Made by a program: the position numbers and the translations under genes. Below are positions 7,608-17,141 of a stretch of 31,664 bases of DNA, in pieces. How positions within the stretch are numbered: position 1 is the first letter of the stretch; each line of letters opens with the position of its first letter. The notes under the pieces were generated by a model, which was not told the origin of the DNA, searched no databases, and saw only the letters and a program-made list of their open reading frames with translations. The DNA lies in the NCBI GenBank assembly GCA_036401755.1, contig DASWUD010000051.1, positions 1 to 31,664 of the forward strand, in the 5' to 3' direction. Source of the stretch: DASWUD01 sp036401755. Lineage in GTDB: Bacteria > Pseudomonadota > Gammaproteobacteria > Thiohalomonadales > Thiohalomonadaceae.

Positions 7608-8576
7608 TCAGTAAAATCCCAACGCCTGTGCAATCGCTGACAGCAGTGCCCGGCCGCTGTCGAGGTTGTTGTTCATGCCGTGACGGTGTTCGATCCACCA
7701 CTTGGCATCGCTCTGGTTTGCCAGATAATCGATCGCTTTTCGGATGCTCTGCTGCATGGCGTGCCAGTGGTCGGGATCTTCCGCTTCCGCCTGTGGTCCA
7801 ATCTGTTCCATCCATTTCAATACCTTGTCGACGGCGCCGAAGGCGTTGAGGCGGATCGTTTCTGCCCACGCGCTTTGTTTGTCGGAGCCCTCCAGCGGCG
7901 GCAAGCCGCGCTCCTTTGCCTGATAGCGGGCGCGCTCGCTGTTGCGGCGTTGCTCCTTGCGCTGTTCATCGAGCTGACACAGGCGGCAGTTGCTTGCGCT
8001 GAGCTGTTGTATGCGCTCGGGCCAGTTGAAGTCGTCGTCGCCGTAGAAGGGGTAGAGCACTGTGTGAGCACAGTTGTGGCGGATCACTTTGAGCTCAAAG
8101 AGGTCGCGCGATGCACTGTTGCCCTGATTGTGGCCGATGAGTGTGCAGGGAATGGCTTGAGCGCTGCACCAACGGGCAAAGTCGATCTGGGTGTCCGATT
8201 CGTAGACCCGGCGGATGGTGACGTTGGCAAAGTGCTGGGCGATGACACTGGCCTTGAATTCAACAGCAGGCTTGAAGTCATTGGCAGGGCGCAACCACAA
8301 ACCGTCGTAACCGATCTGCCAACGGCGTAACCATTCGATCGTTGCGTCCTTTGCGCCACTACTGCGACCCGAGAGCAGGATTACCGGCACCCCTTCGGCG
8401 CGCGCCTGGTTAAGGCGTTCGATGAGAGGCAAATTGGGCATATCATCGATGCACGCAGCATGGAAGCGTTCCCAGTATTTGATCCCCTCCTCATTGTAGA
8501 GGTGGTGCAGGCGGTGTTCGATGAGGGCGAGTACACCGTCGAGTCCACAAATGACGATCTCATTTAACTCTGTCAT
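7608..8576 (-). CDS. HAD-fold phosphatase-like protein lacking the nucleophilic Asp, with zinc-finger-like C-terminal part (322 aa)
   Basis: The N-terminal 170 residues look like a HAD phosphatase of the polynucleotide-kinase 3'-phosphatase type: a hydrophobic strand ending at G11-L12-D13-G14-V15-L16, a strand ending in LSGRSSG (motif II), an R-P-A-N-D-F-K-P segment, EFKASVI (motif III Lys) and VYESDTQID (motif IV region). In active HAD enzymes the first Asp of DxD is the nucleophile; here that place is Gly11. The C-terminal part has a CxxC pair (NCRLCQL), a charged helix and a GLPPLEGSDKQSAWAETIR-like segment that I recall from phage and bacterial proteins of unknown role. The ATG at 8576 is used; a TTG 13 codons upstream is also possible. 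No clear ribosome site is seen. Confidence 0.75.
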   Translation of the reverse strand: MTELNEIVICGLDGVLALIEHRLHHLYNEEGIKYWERFHAACIDDMPNLPLIERLNQARAEGVPVILLSGRSSGAKDATIEWLRRWQIGYDGLWLRPANDFKPAVEFKASVIAQHFANVTIRRVYESDTQIDFARWCSAQAIPCTLIGHNQGNSASRDLFELKVIRHNCAHTVLYPFYGDDDFNWPERIQQLSASNCRLCQLDEQRKEQRRNSERARYQAKERGLPPLEGSDKQSAWAETIRLNAFGAVDKVLKWMEQIGPQAEAEDPDHWHAMQQSIRKAIDYLANQSDAKWWIEHRHGMNNNLDSGRALLSAIAQALGFY

Positions 8577-8810
8577 GACACTATTGTGATGCGTTTTGTC
8601 AAGATGTAGAAGCAATAGTTGGGTTTTGTCGATGTCCTGATTGACGGGGAACCCGATCAGAATTTTTTTGTCTGAACAAATAGACGCGTTGCTGCATTGA
8701 TAACGATTATGTCTGCGGCACTGTATTCATAAGAAATCCTGCTTGATGTTGCCTTGAAGCCGCCGCATGCACTGATACGCTTAGCCACTGGCAAATATTG
8801 AGGGATGCCT
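8577..8810. other. Divergent intergenic region, AT-richer than surroundings
   Basis: This stretch separates the divergent HAD-like and Cache-type genes and must hold both promoters. It is less GC-rich than neighbouring DNA (a run of seven T near 8662-8671). A possible + strand promoter is TTGAAG (about 8754-8759) with TGATACGCT about 16 bases later; it is weak. No RNA gene or repeat was seen. Confidence 0.3.
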
Positions 8811-9758
8811 ATGCACTATTCAATGAAAGAAGCGATCTATCTACAGCGTGAGCAACTTGGGCGCATGCTGCATGAACCTTTAGCGCGCCTGGCTGAGCAA
8901 TGTATTTCATCATGGCCGGATCGCGCTGGGCTTAACAGGGTATTGACACAACATGTCGCCGAGGTGCCACACTGCTCCAATCTCTATTGTCTTACTACCG
9001 GCGGGATCCAGATCTGCGATAACGTCTCTGTGGGCGGTTTGGAATTTGATCATTTCGGTTATGACCGTTCGCTGCGCCCGTATATGAACGAAGCGGTTCC
9101 CGCGTGGGGGTTTCTGCTCTCCAATGCCTATATCTCACTGAACACGCACCGGCCGTCACTCACGGCGCTGCAGGTGGTGCGTGCAGGAGATAAAGTGCTC
9201 GGCTATCTCGGCGCCGATTTTGATCTGCGCAACCTTCCGGTCACCTCCATCCATTACAAGGAGTCTGATGAGTGGCGCCAGATCAAGGGTGACCCCTCGA
9301 TCCGTGACATGGTGTTCCAGCAAAGCCGCGTGGAAACTCCGATGGATCGAATGCTCGAACAGACCTTGTCGATATTGGAGGAGCTGTTGACCCAACGCGG
9401 TGTTTATCAATGCCAAATCCACTTTTCTAGTAGTCAAGCGACCATCTGGACGCTGGATGATCCCTTTCGTTATCGCCTGCTCGATCAAGAGGCGTTTGGC
9501 GATCCGGACGTTTGCCTGGTCTATCCGGTACTGCCCTATCCCGAACAGGCGGTGATGACACACAGTCATGTCGCGCCGGTGCTCGATATTCTGCGTGAGT
9601 TGCGTACTGCCGATGAGAACATCTATCTGCGCATGTCATCGATCAATATCTTCAATGGCATGGTGAGCCTGACCTTCTCCTGTGATGGGACGCACTACAT
9701 GCGCTACGACGAACTGCTCAGCAAGGATACCTCGTTCTGGCTGGGCAGTGCCGCGTAG
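8811..9758 (+). CDS. Soluble stand-alone Cache/PDC-type sensor domain protein (315 aa)
   Basis: The first 160 residues resemble the PDC/Cache small-molecule sensor fold, with the familiar DRSLRPYM segment, a buried FLLSNAYISLNTHRPSLTALQ stretch (cited here in part) and GYLGADFDLRNLP, where ligand-facing residues usually lie. There is no signal peptide, membrane helix or output domain such as GGDEF, kinase or MCP, so it is probably cytoplasmic. The C-terminal 150 residues look like a mixed alpha/beta domain that I cannot name. The ATG at 8811 is preferred over 8805 because GAGGG ends six bases before it. Its stop lies seven bases from that of the homospermidine synthase gene on the other strand. 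Confidence 0.75.
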   Translation: MHYSMKEAIYLQREQLGRMLHEPLARLAEQCISSWPDRAGLNRVLTQHVAEVPHCSNLYCLTTGGIQICDNVSVGGLEFDHFGYDRSLRPYMNEAVPAWGFLLSNAYISLNTHRPSLTALQVVRAGDKVLGYLGADFDLRNLPVTSIHYKESDEWRQIKGDPSIRDMVFQQSRVETPMDRMLEQTLSILEELLTQRGVYQCQIHFSSSQATIWTLDDPFRYRLLDQEAFGDPDVCLVYPVLPYPEQAVMTHSHVAPVLDILRELRTADENIYLRMSSINIFNGMVSLTFSCDGTHYMRYDELLSKDTSFWLGSAA

Positions 9759-9765
9759 TGCAGCC

Positions 9766-11184
9766 CTACACTACCCGCATGTTCACAAACTGCCACGGGT
9801 CATTCATGTCGAGCACCTCACGAAAGAGTTCGCCGCGCCTCTGCAGGGGTGTCCAGTCACCATACACACCGACCATTTCGCCGAGATAGGGGGTGGCGAT
9901 TTCGAGCACCCGCTGATGATCGATGTCGTCAGGCTCGACGATACCTGCGGTGGGATTAGCGAGCGCCCAGCTGATGCCGCCGAGAATACCGGCCACCACT
10001 TGCAGGCTGGTGGCATTGTTGTGCGGGGCGAGGCGACGCGCCTCTTCGATGGTGAGACGTGAGCCATACCAGTAGACCCCCTTGGCATTGCCCATCAGCA
10101 GAACCCCCAGCTCATCCATCCCCTCGGTGATCTCATCGCGCAGGATGCGGCGCTGCGCTTGTGGTTGCCAGTTTTTTCCGGCCAGTTCGTGCAACGAGAG
10201 GAGCGCGTCGTCGCAGGGGTGGTAGGCGTAGTGGACAGTGGGACGGTAGACCACCGCGCCATGCTCGCGCAGCGTCAGATGGTCGGCGATGGAGATCGAT
10301 TCGCTGTGGGTGATCAACATGCCGAGATAGGATCCTTCGAGGGGGGTCCAGCTATGCACCCGCGTCGCCGCACCGGGTCGGTGCAGATAGATGGCGGCAT
10401 CGCAGCCGAAACCGTGACGGGCGGCATCGGCAGGCCAGTGGCGCTCATGGGTCCCCCAGCCCAGCTCTACCGGCTGCACGGCCTCGGAGACGAAGCCGCG
10501 CACCGACCAGGTGTTGACGAATTCGCCGCGGCGCTTGTGCTGCGCCGAGAGTTGAGTATCGCGCTCGGCGACATGGATGGCGCGGATCCCGAGGCGTTCG
10601 GCGAGTGCTGCCCACTGTGCGTGGTGGCTGGGGCGTTCGCTGCAGATGCCGTTGTCGCGCGCCAGGTTGAGTAGTGCCTGTTTGACGAAGGCCGAGGCGA
10701 GTCCGGGATTGGCCCCCTGGGTAATGACGGCGGTGGGGCCGACGGGATGGTTGCGGCGGAAGGCCAGCATCTCTTCACGCAGGGCATAGTTGCTGCGCTG
10801 CGAGGGGGTGTTGTGCCGGTCACTGTAGAGGCCGGGCCACGGTTCGGTGCAGGTGTCGAGATAGAGCGCGCCGCGTTCATGGCACAGCTGGAGCAAGGCC
10901 AGGCTGGAGACTTCCACGGAGAGATTGAGCAGAAAGTCGCCCGCTTCGAGCAGTGGTTCGAGCACCGCACGGTAGTTGGTGCGGGTAAGTGGCTGAGCCA
11001 GGAAGGTGGTGCCCTGTTGGCGGGCCAGCGCCGCGGCGTGGTCGTGGGCGGAGATGATGGTGATGCGTTGCGGCGTGAGGTCGCTGTGGCGCAGTAACAG
11101 CGGCAGTGTGGCCTGGCCGATGCTGCCGAAGCCGACCATGACCAGCTTGCCGGGGAAGGGGAGTGGGCTTGGTGATGGGACCAT
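9766..11184 (-). CDS. hss: Homospermidine synthase (472 aa)
   Basis: NAD-dependent cytoplasmic enzyme that joins two putrescines, or putrescine and spermidine, to form sym-homospermidine. The family (saccharopine-dehydrogenase-like fold) is about 470-480 aa, matching this protein. An N-terminal Rossmann nucleotide-binding motif GFGSIG is near residues 18-23. Characteristic blocks are visible: DTCTEPWPGLY near 109, TQGANPGLASAFVKQAL near 154, and NNATSLQVVAGILGGISWA near 390. The ATG at 11184 follows AAGGAAG. It begins nine bases after the stop of the PuuB-like oxidase gene, so the two are cotranscribed. The enzyme is known in alphaproteobacteria, Legionella and other gammaproteobacteria, so its presence does not decide taxonomy. 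Confidence 0.92.
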   Translation of the reverse strand: MVPSPSPLPFPGKLVMVGFGSIGQATLPLLLRHSDLTPQRITIISAHDHAAALARQQGTTFLAQPLTRTNYRAVLEPLLEAGDFLLNLSVEVSSLALLQLCHERGALYLDTCTEPWPGLYSDRHNTPSQRSNYALREEMLAFRRNHPVGPTAVITQGANPGLASAFVKQALLNLARDNGICSERPSHHAQWAALAERLGIRAIHVAERDTQLSAQHKRRGEFVNTWSVRGFVSEAVQPVELGWGTHERHWPADAARHGFGCDAAIYLHRPGAATRVHSWTPLEGSYLGMLITHSESISIADHLTLREHGAVVYRPTVHYAYHPCDDALLSLHELAGKNWQPQAQRRILRDEITEGMDELGVLLMGNAKGVYWYGSRLTIEEARRLAPHNNATSLQVVAGILGGISWALANPTAGIVEPDDIDHQRVLEIATPYLGEMVGVYGDWTPLQRRGELFREVLDMNDPWQFVNMRVV

Positions 11185-11193
11185 GGTGCTTCC

Positions 11194-12501
11194 TTACAAC
11201 AGATCACGCAGACGGTAGTAGAGCATTCCCAGTACCAGCGCCGGGGTACGCAGCCGCTCCCCACCGGGGAAGGTGCGATGTTTGAGGCGTGCCAACAGAT
11301 CGAAGCGCTCGGCATCGCCGGCGAGCGCCTCGGCTGCCAGCCGGCCCGCCATCCCTGCCAGCGCCAGGCCGTGACCAGAGAAGCCCTGCAGGTAATAGAT
11401 GTTGTGGCCGAGACGGCCGAAATCGGGGGCCTGATTCATGGTGATGTCAACGAAGCCGCCCCAGACATAGGGCACCTGCAGATCGCCGAGTTGCGGAAAG
11501 ACCCGCAGCATGCGTTGGCGCATCTTCTCTTTCAGATTGAGCGGTGTGGCGGTGGTGTAGCTCTCGCCACCACCGAACAGCAGGCGGTGGTCGGCGGTGA
11601 CGCGGAAATAGTCGAGCACCAGATTGGTGTCAAACGCGGCGGCGCGGTTACGGATCAACCCGTCGGCACGGGCCTTCTCCATCGGTGCGGTGGTGATGAT
11701 GTAGGTGCCGACCGGCATGATGCGCGTGGCGAGCTCCGCCGCGAGCTTTTTGGCGAACTCCGCCAGATAGACGTTGCCGGCCAGCACCACGTAGCGGCAG
11801 GCGATCTCCCCCAGCGCGGTCTTGACCAGGGGGGCAGCGCCGCGCTCGATGGCAAGGGCCGCGCTCTGTTCGAAGATCTCCACCCCCGCACTGCGCGCCG
11901 CCGCTGCCAGCCCCAGGCAATACTTGAGCGGATGCAGGTGGCCCGAGAGGGGGTCGTAAGCGCCCGCCTGAAACCGCGGGCTGGCGATCCAGCCCCCGAG
12001 CTCAGCCTCGGGAATGGGTTCCAGCTGATAGCCGTAGTGTTTCGCCACATGGTTGACCCAGCGCTCCAGCCCACGGGCCTTGCGCTGACCGATGGCAAGG
12101 CTCAGATGACCTGCGGTGTAATCACAATCGATGGCATGACGGCCGATGCGCTCGCGCAGCCAGCCAACTCCCGCTACAGAGATCTCCCAGGCGCGGCGCG
12201 CATCGGCCACGGGCAGCTGTACTTCGATGGCCTCCTGACCGGTGAGGCCGTAGCCCACCAGTACCTGCCCGCCGTTGCGCCCCGAGGCCCCCCAGCCGAG
12301 GCGACGCGCCTCCAGCAGCACCACGCGGTAGCCACGCTCCGCCAGCTCCAGTGCCGCTGCCAGACCCGCATAACCGCCACCCACCACACAGACATCGGCA
12401 CTTAGCCGCCCGGTCAGCGGGGCGGAGAGGGGCGGGCGGGTCACGCCCGCTTCGTAGTAGGCGTGGCGGGTCAGCTCTGTTTCCTTATCGAGTATTCCCA
12501 T
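11194..12501 (-). CDS. FAD-dependent amine oxidoreductase, PuuB (gamma-glutamylputrescine oxidase)-like (435 aa)
   Basis: DAO-family flavoenzyme. The FAD-binding motif VVGGGYAGLAAALELAERG is near residues 39-57, followed by LGWGASGRNGGQ near 67-78, a hallmark shared with PuuB. Further matches are SGHLHPLKYCLG near 187, VVLAGNVYL near 237, FGGGESY near 311 and YYLQGFSGHGLALAG near 372. Escherichia coli PuuB (426 aa) oxidises gamma-glutamylputrescine in putrescine breakdown. None of the other puu genes (puuA, puuC, puuD) is beside it, so the true substrate may differ. Coupling to homospermidine synthase suggests a polyamine-related amine. The ATG at 12501 has no strong ribosome site. Confidence 0.85.
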   Translation of the reverse strand: MGILDKETELTRHAYYEAGVTRPPLSAPLTGRLSADVCVVGGGYAGLAAALELAERGYRVVLLEARRLGWGASGRNGGQVLVGYGLTGQEAIEVQLPVADARRAWEISVAGVGWLRERIGRHAIDCDYTAGHLSLAIGQRKARGLERWVNHVAKHYGYQLEPIPEAELGGWIASPRFQAGAYDPLSGHLHPLKYCLGLAAAARSAGVEIFEQSAALAIERGAAPLVKTALGEIACRYVVLAGNVYLAEFAKKLAAELATRIMPVGTYIITTAPMEKARADGLIRNRAAAFDTNLVLDYFRVTADHRLLFGGGESYTTATPLNLKEKMRQRMLRVFPQLGDLQVPYVWGGFVDITMNQAPDFGRLGHNIYYLQGFSGHGLALAGMAGRLAAEALAGDAERFDLLARLKHRTFPGGERLRTPALVLGMLYYRLRDLL

Positions 12502-12731
12502 GATGAGTGCGATTGCAGCGATTGGTGCTCATTGGTTAGGGTGGGTGGCCGAGCTCCTGCGGAGTGAAGATGGTGGCGGGCGGCCCCTCAGCAGAATAAA
12601 GTTGATAACCGCACGAATGGCAACCTGAGACATCAGGCCCCGCCGGGATATTGTTGGCTACGGCCCCGGCCATTCGCGGTAGAATGGCGGCTGAAATTTC
12701 CTGACTCTCTCTCCCTTTCGGTAATCATCGT
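12502..12731. promoter_or_regulatory. Divergent promoter region between the polyamine operon and uup, with a small dyad
   Basis: Both operons start here. A perfect dyad CCTGA-gaca-TCAGG lies at 12624-12637 and could be an operator. A TAGAAT at 12680-12685 is a plausible -10 for uup, but the nearest TTG-type -35 sequences are 20-23 bases upstream, so the promoter is uncertain. No gene was seen in the gap. Confidence 0.35.
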
Positions 12732-14627
<1,896 letters not shown>

Positions 14628-14649
14628 TTCGGTTTTGTTCAACGCGAGG

Positions 14650-15354
14650 TTAGAAACTCAGGGTCGCGCCTACGGTCGGTCCGGCGAAATAGAAATCGAT
14701 ATCCGAATTTGAAGGATCATCGGCTGAAAACATGAAGTGGTAATCCCACGCTCGATAACCGGCGAACAGGCGCAGTGCATCGGTCGGGGAGGCTACCAAT
14801 ACCAGCTGGCGGGTTAACAGTCTTGTGTCGTGGTCACCGGAGAATTGATAACCCCCCAAGACACCTTCGAATGCCACCTGCGGGTTGAAGTGGTAGGCGA
14901 CGCCAACCTGGCCATGCAGGCCGGTGGCGCTGTCGATGAAGTTTACCTGCTGGTTGGGGGTGGTTCCGGTGTAGTTGACATGTGAATAGCCGAGTCCTGC
15001 CCCCCAGTGCCACTCAAAGCCCTGAGTGACGAACATGTGGCGTACGAAGCGCAGATAGCCGACGCTCAGCTTTAGATTGTTTTCCACGGTGACCGGCCCA
15101 CGGATGGTTACACCATTGACCCGGATGTCGTCGCCATACGCCGATAAGTCCTGTTCCGCGTCGCCTTCGGTACGGATATAACCGGCCGAGAGCGTATTGA
15201 CGCGCCGCTTGGGATCGTTGGGCTCCACCTTGCCGAGCCCCACCACCACCTCCCCTTCGGCGAACAGGGCGTGGTCATCCTCGCCCCGAATGTTGTCTGT
15301 GCAGCCGTTAAGGAGAACGGTTCCAAGGATTAGCAGAGGCAGCAATAGACGCAC
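14650..15354 (-). CDS. Envelope protein: lipoprotein-like signal plus outer-membrane beta-barrel-like domain (234 aa)
   Basis: The GTG at 15354 follows AAAGGAA with good spacing and begins a signal peptide (RLLLPLLILGTVLLNGC). The cysteine context LNGC is an imperfect lipobox because Asn sits at the -2 place. The rest is made of alternating amphipathic strands rich in Gly and aromatic residues (LSAGYIRT, LSVGYLRFV, WGAGLGYSHV, VGVAYHFN, GVLGGYQFSG, LFAGYRAWDYHF, GPTVGATLSF). It ends in Phe, the usual barrel-assembly signal. I infer a small 8-stranded-type barrel in the outer membrane; I do not recognise a named family. It is divergent from the DAB operon and convergent with uup. Confidence 0.75.
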   Translation of the reverse strand: MRLLLPLLILGTVLLNGCTDNIRGEDDHALFAEGEVVVGLGKVEPNDPKRRVNTLSAGYIRTEGDAEQDLSAYGDDIRVNGVTIRGPVTVENNLKLSVGYLRFVRHMFVTQGFEWHWGAGLGYSHVNYTGTTPNQQVNFIDSATGLHGQVGVAYHFNPQVAFEGVLGGYQFSGDHDTRLLTRQLVLVASPTDALRLFAGYRAWDYHFMFSADDPSNSDIDFYFAGPTVGATLSF

Positions 15355-15670
15355 GGTGGATTCCTTTCGTGGGTGGGCGATGTGGTGAAGCAGATGCACT
15401 ATATCAATTATTCTGTTTTTTGCGGGCTAAACAAACCATTTACCGCGCCATCGTCAATGAAGACTCTTCTCAGCGGTGGCCTGTAGCGACTATGATAAAT
15501 CGATTGTGGCCGGAAACCGGATTAACGGGAAATAATACAAACGGGTTGTTCATGATTGTTGTCTGGTATCTGATGCAAATCATGGTAAAGCTGTCCCGGC
15601 CAGGAGCACGGCTGCCACTTGACGGATATGACCGGCACTACCGGTTCACCCCCGGGCGACATTGATCGAG
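15355..15670. promoter_or_regulatory. Divergent control region between the envelope barrel gene and the DAB operon
   Basis: This 316-base gap is AT-richer than the genes around it. A plausible + strand promoter is TTCTCA (15467-15472) with TATGAT (15491-15496), 18 bases apart, four and five matches to consensus. That would leave a leader of about 165 bases before the first operon gene. A short hairpin ACCGG-cacta-CCGGT at 15631-15645 lies near the start codon. No convincing gene, RNA or LysR-type binding site was identified by eye. Confidence 0.4.
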
Positions 15671-17128
15671 ATGCCGCCTCTTTCCACCCTGTTGCTCACA
15701 CCGCTGGTCGGCATGGCGGTGATCGCGCTGCTGCCATCGCGCTGGTCACGTGCGCTGGCGTTGCTGGTAGCGGTGGCGGCGCTGCTCCTGGCCTGGAGCC
15801 TGCTGCTGCAGTTTGATAGCGACAGCGCGGCCATCCAGCTTTATGAGTCATACCGCTGGAATCCACGCCTCGGCAGCAGCTTCTCACTGGGCATCGATGG
15901 TTTCTCCCTGCCGATGGTGTTGCTGGCGACCCTGCTCAGCTTTGTCGCACTGCTCGCCTCCAGCGTCATCAGTGAACGCCAGCGTGGTTACTATGCCCTG
16001 GTGCTGATGCTCGAGGCGGCAATGCTCGGTGTCTTCATGGCGCGTGACTGGTCGCTCTTCTATGTCTTCTGGGAACTGACACTCATCCCGCTCTTCTTTC
16101 TCATCGATCGCTGGGGCGGCAGAAACCGCCAGGGTGCCGCCCTCAATTTCGTGCTCTACACCATGGGTGGCTCGGTCTTCATGCTGGTGGCGCTGCTCGT
16201 CACCTACGATGTACTGCCCGGTCATACCTTCGATATGTCGGTGATGGCGCAGGGGGCACAGGCGCTGTCGCCACCGGTGCAGGTGTTGCTGTTTCTCGGC
16301 CTGCTCATCGGTTTCGGCGTGAAGATGCCGATCTTCCCGCTGCACGGCTGGCTGCCGCTCGCCCACGTCGAGGCCCCGAGCCCGATCTCCATCCTCCTCT
16401 CCGGGGTGCTGCTGAAGATGGGCTCCTACGGCCTGCTTCGTGCCGCCGAGATGCTGCCGGCCGGGGTGGCGGCACTGCAGGGGGAACTGGCCGCGCTGGC
16501 GCTCTTCAGCCTCATCTACGGCGGCCTGCTGGCGTGGCGCCAGAGCGATCTCAAGGGGATGATCGCCTACTCCTCCATCAGCCACATGGGGGTGGTGCTG
16601 CTCGGTATCGCCGCCCTCAACGTGGCGGGGCTGACCGGTGCGGTGATGCAGATGGTGGCGCACGGTCTGGTGGCCGGCTCGCTGTTCCTGCTCATCGGCC
16701 TGCTCTACCACCGCACCCACACCCGCGACATCGCCGACTACAGTTCGCTCATCAAGACCATGCCGCGTTTCGCCATCTTTACCGTGCTCGCCTTCGTGGC
16801 CGGCATCGGCATGCCGGGTACCGCCGGCTTCATCGCCGAGCTGCACGCCATCATCGGCGGCTTCGAACGCTGGAGCTGGTGGGTGGTGTTGCTCAGCGTC
16901 GGTGTGCTGATTGGCGCGGCCTATTCGGTGCGCACCATCGGCCGTCTCTTCACCGGCCCGGTGCGGGAGGAGATGAGCCGTTATCCCGATCTGCATGGCA
17001 GCGAACTGGTGGCGGCGACGGTACTGCTGGCCGGCGTGCTGCTCATCGGACTGCTGCCAGCGCCGGCACTGGCGTTGATGCACAGCTCCGTCGCCCAGCT
17101 CAGCGCCCTGTTCGTTGCTCATCCCTGA
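15671..17128 (+). CDS. NuoM/MrpD-like proton-conducting membrane subunit, first gene of DAB-type operon (485 aa)
   Basis: Inner-membrane protein of the complex I / Mrp antiporter-like family (about 14 helices). All residues of the proton path expected in NuoM are visible: Glu135 in VFWELTLIPLFF, Lys218 in GVKMPIFPLHGWLP, Lys249 in LLKMGSYGLLR, Lys295 in SDLKGMIAYSSISHMG and Glu390 in GFIAELHAI. HVEAPSP follows the first Lys helix as in real NuoM. It therefore looks like a competent cation or proton channel. No other complex I gene (nuoA-K, N) is nearby, and DUF2309 follows at once, so it belongs to the DAB-type system, not to respiration. The start is uncertain: ATG 15671 is used, TTG 15662 is possible; neither has a strong ribosome site. 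Confidence 0.92.
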   Translation: MPPLSTLLLTPLVGMAVIALLPSRWSRALALLVAVAALLLAWSLLLQFDSDSAAIQLYESYRWNPRLGSSFSLGIDGFSLPMVLLATLLSFVALLASSVISERQRGYYALVLMLEAAMLGVFMARDWSLFYVFWELTLIPLFFLIDRWGGRNRQGAALNFVLYTMGGSVFMLVALLVTYDVLPGHTFDMSVMAQGAQALSPPVQVLLFLGLLIGFGVKMPIFPLHGWLPLAHVEAPSPISILLSGVLLKMGSYGLLRAAEMLPAGVAALQGELAALALFSLIYGGLLAWRQSDLKGMIAYSSISHMGVVLLGIAALNVAGLTGAVMQMVAHGLVAGSLFLLIGLLYHRTHTRDIADYSSLIKTMPRFAIFTVLAFVAGIGMPGTAGFIAELHAIIGGFERWSWWVVLLSVGVLIGAAYSVRTIGRLFTGPVREEMSRYPDLHGSELVAATVLLAGVLLIGLLPAPALALMHSSVAQLSALFVAHP

Positions 17129-17141
17129 GGAGTGCCGCGTA

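Noticed and set aside
15369..15665. 98-codon open frame on the + strand in the region before the DAB operon
   Set aside because: It covers the divergent control region, has no ribosome site or recognisable product, and base use differs from real genes nearby.
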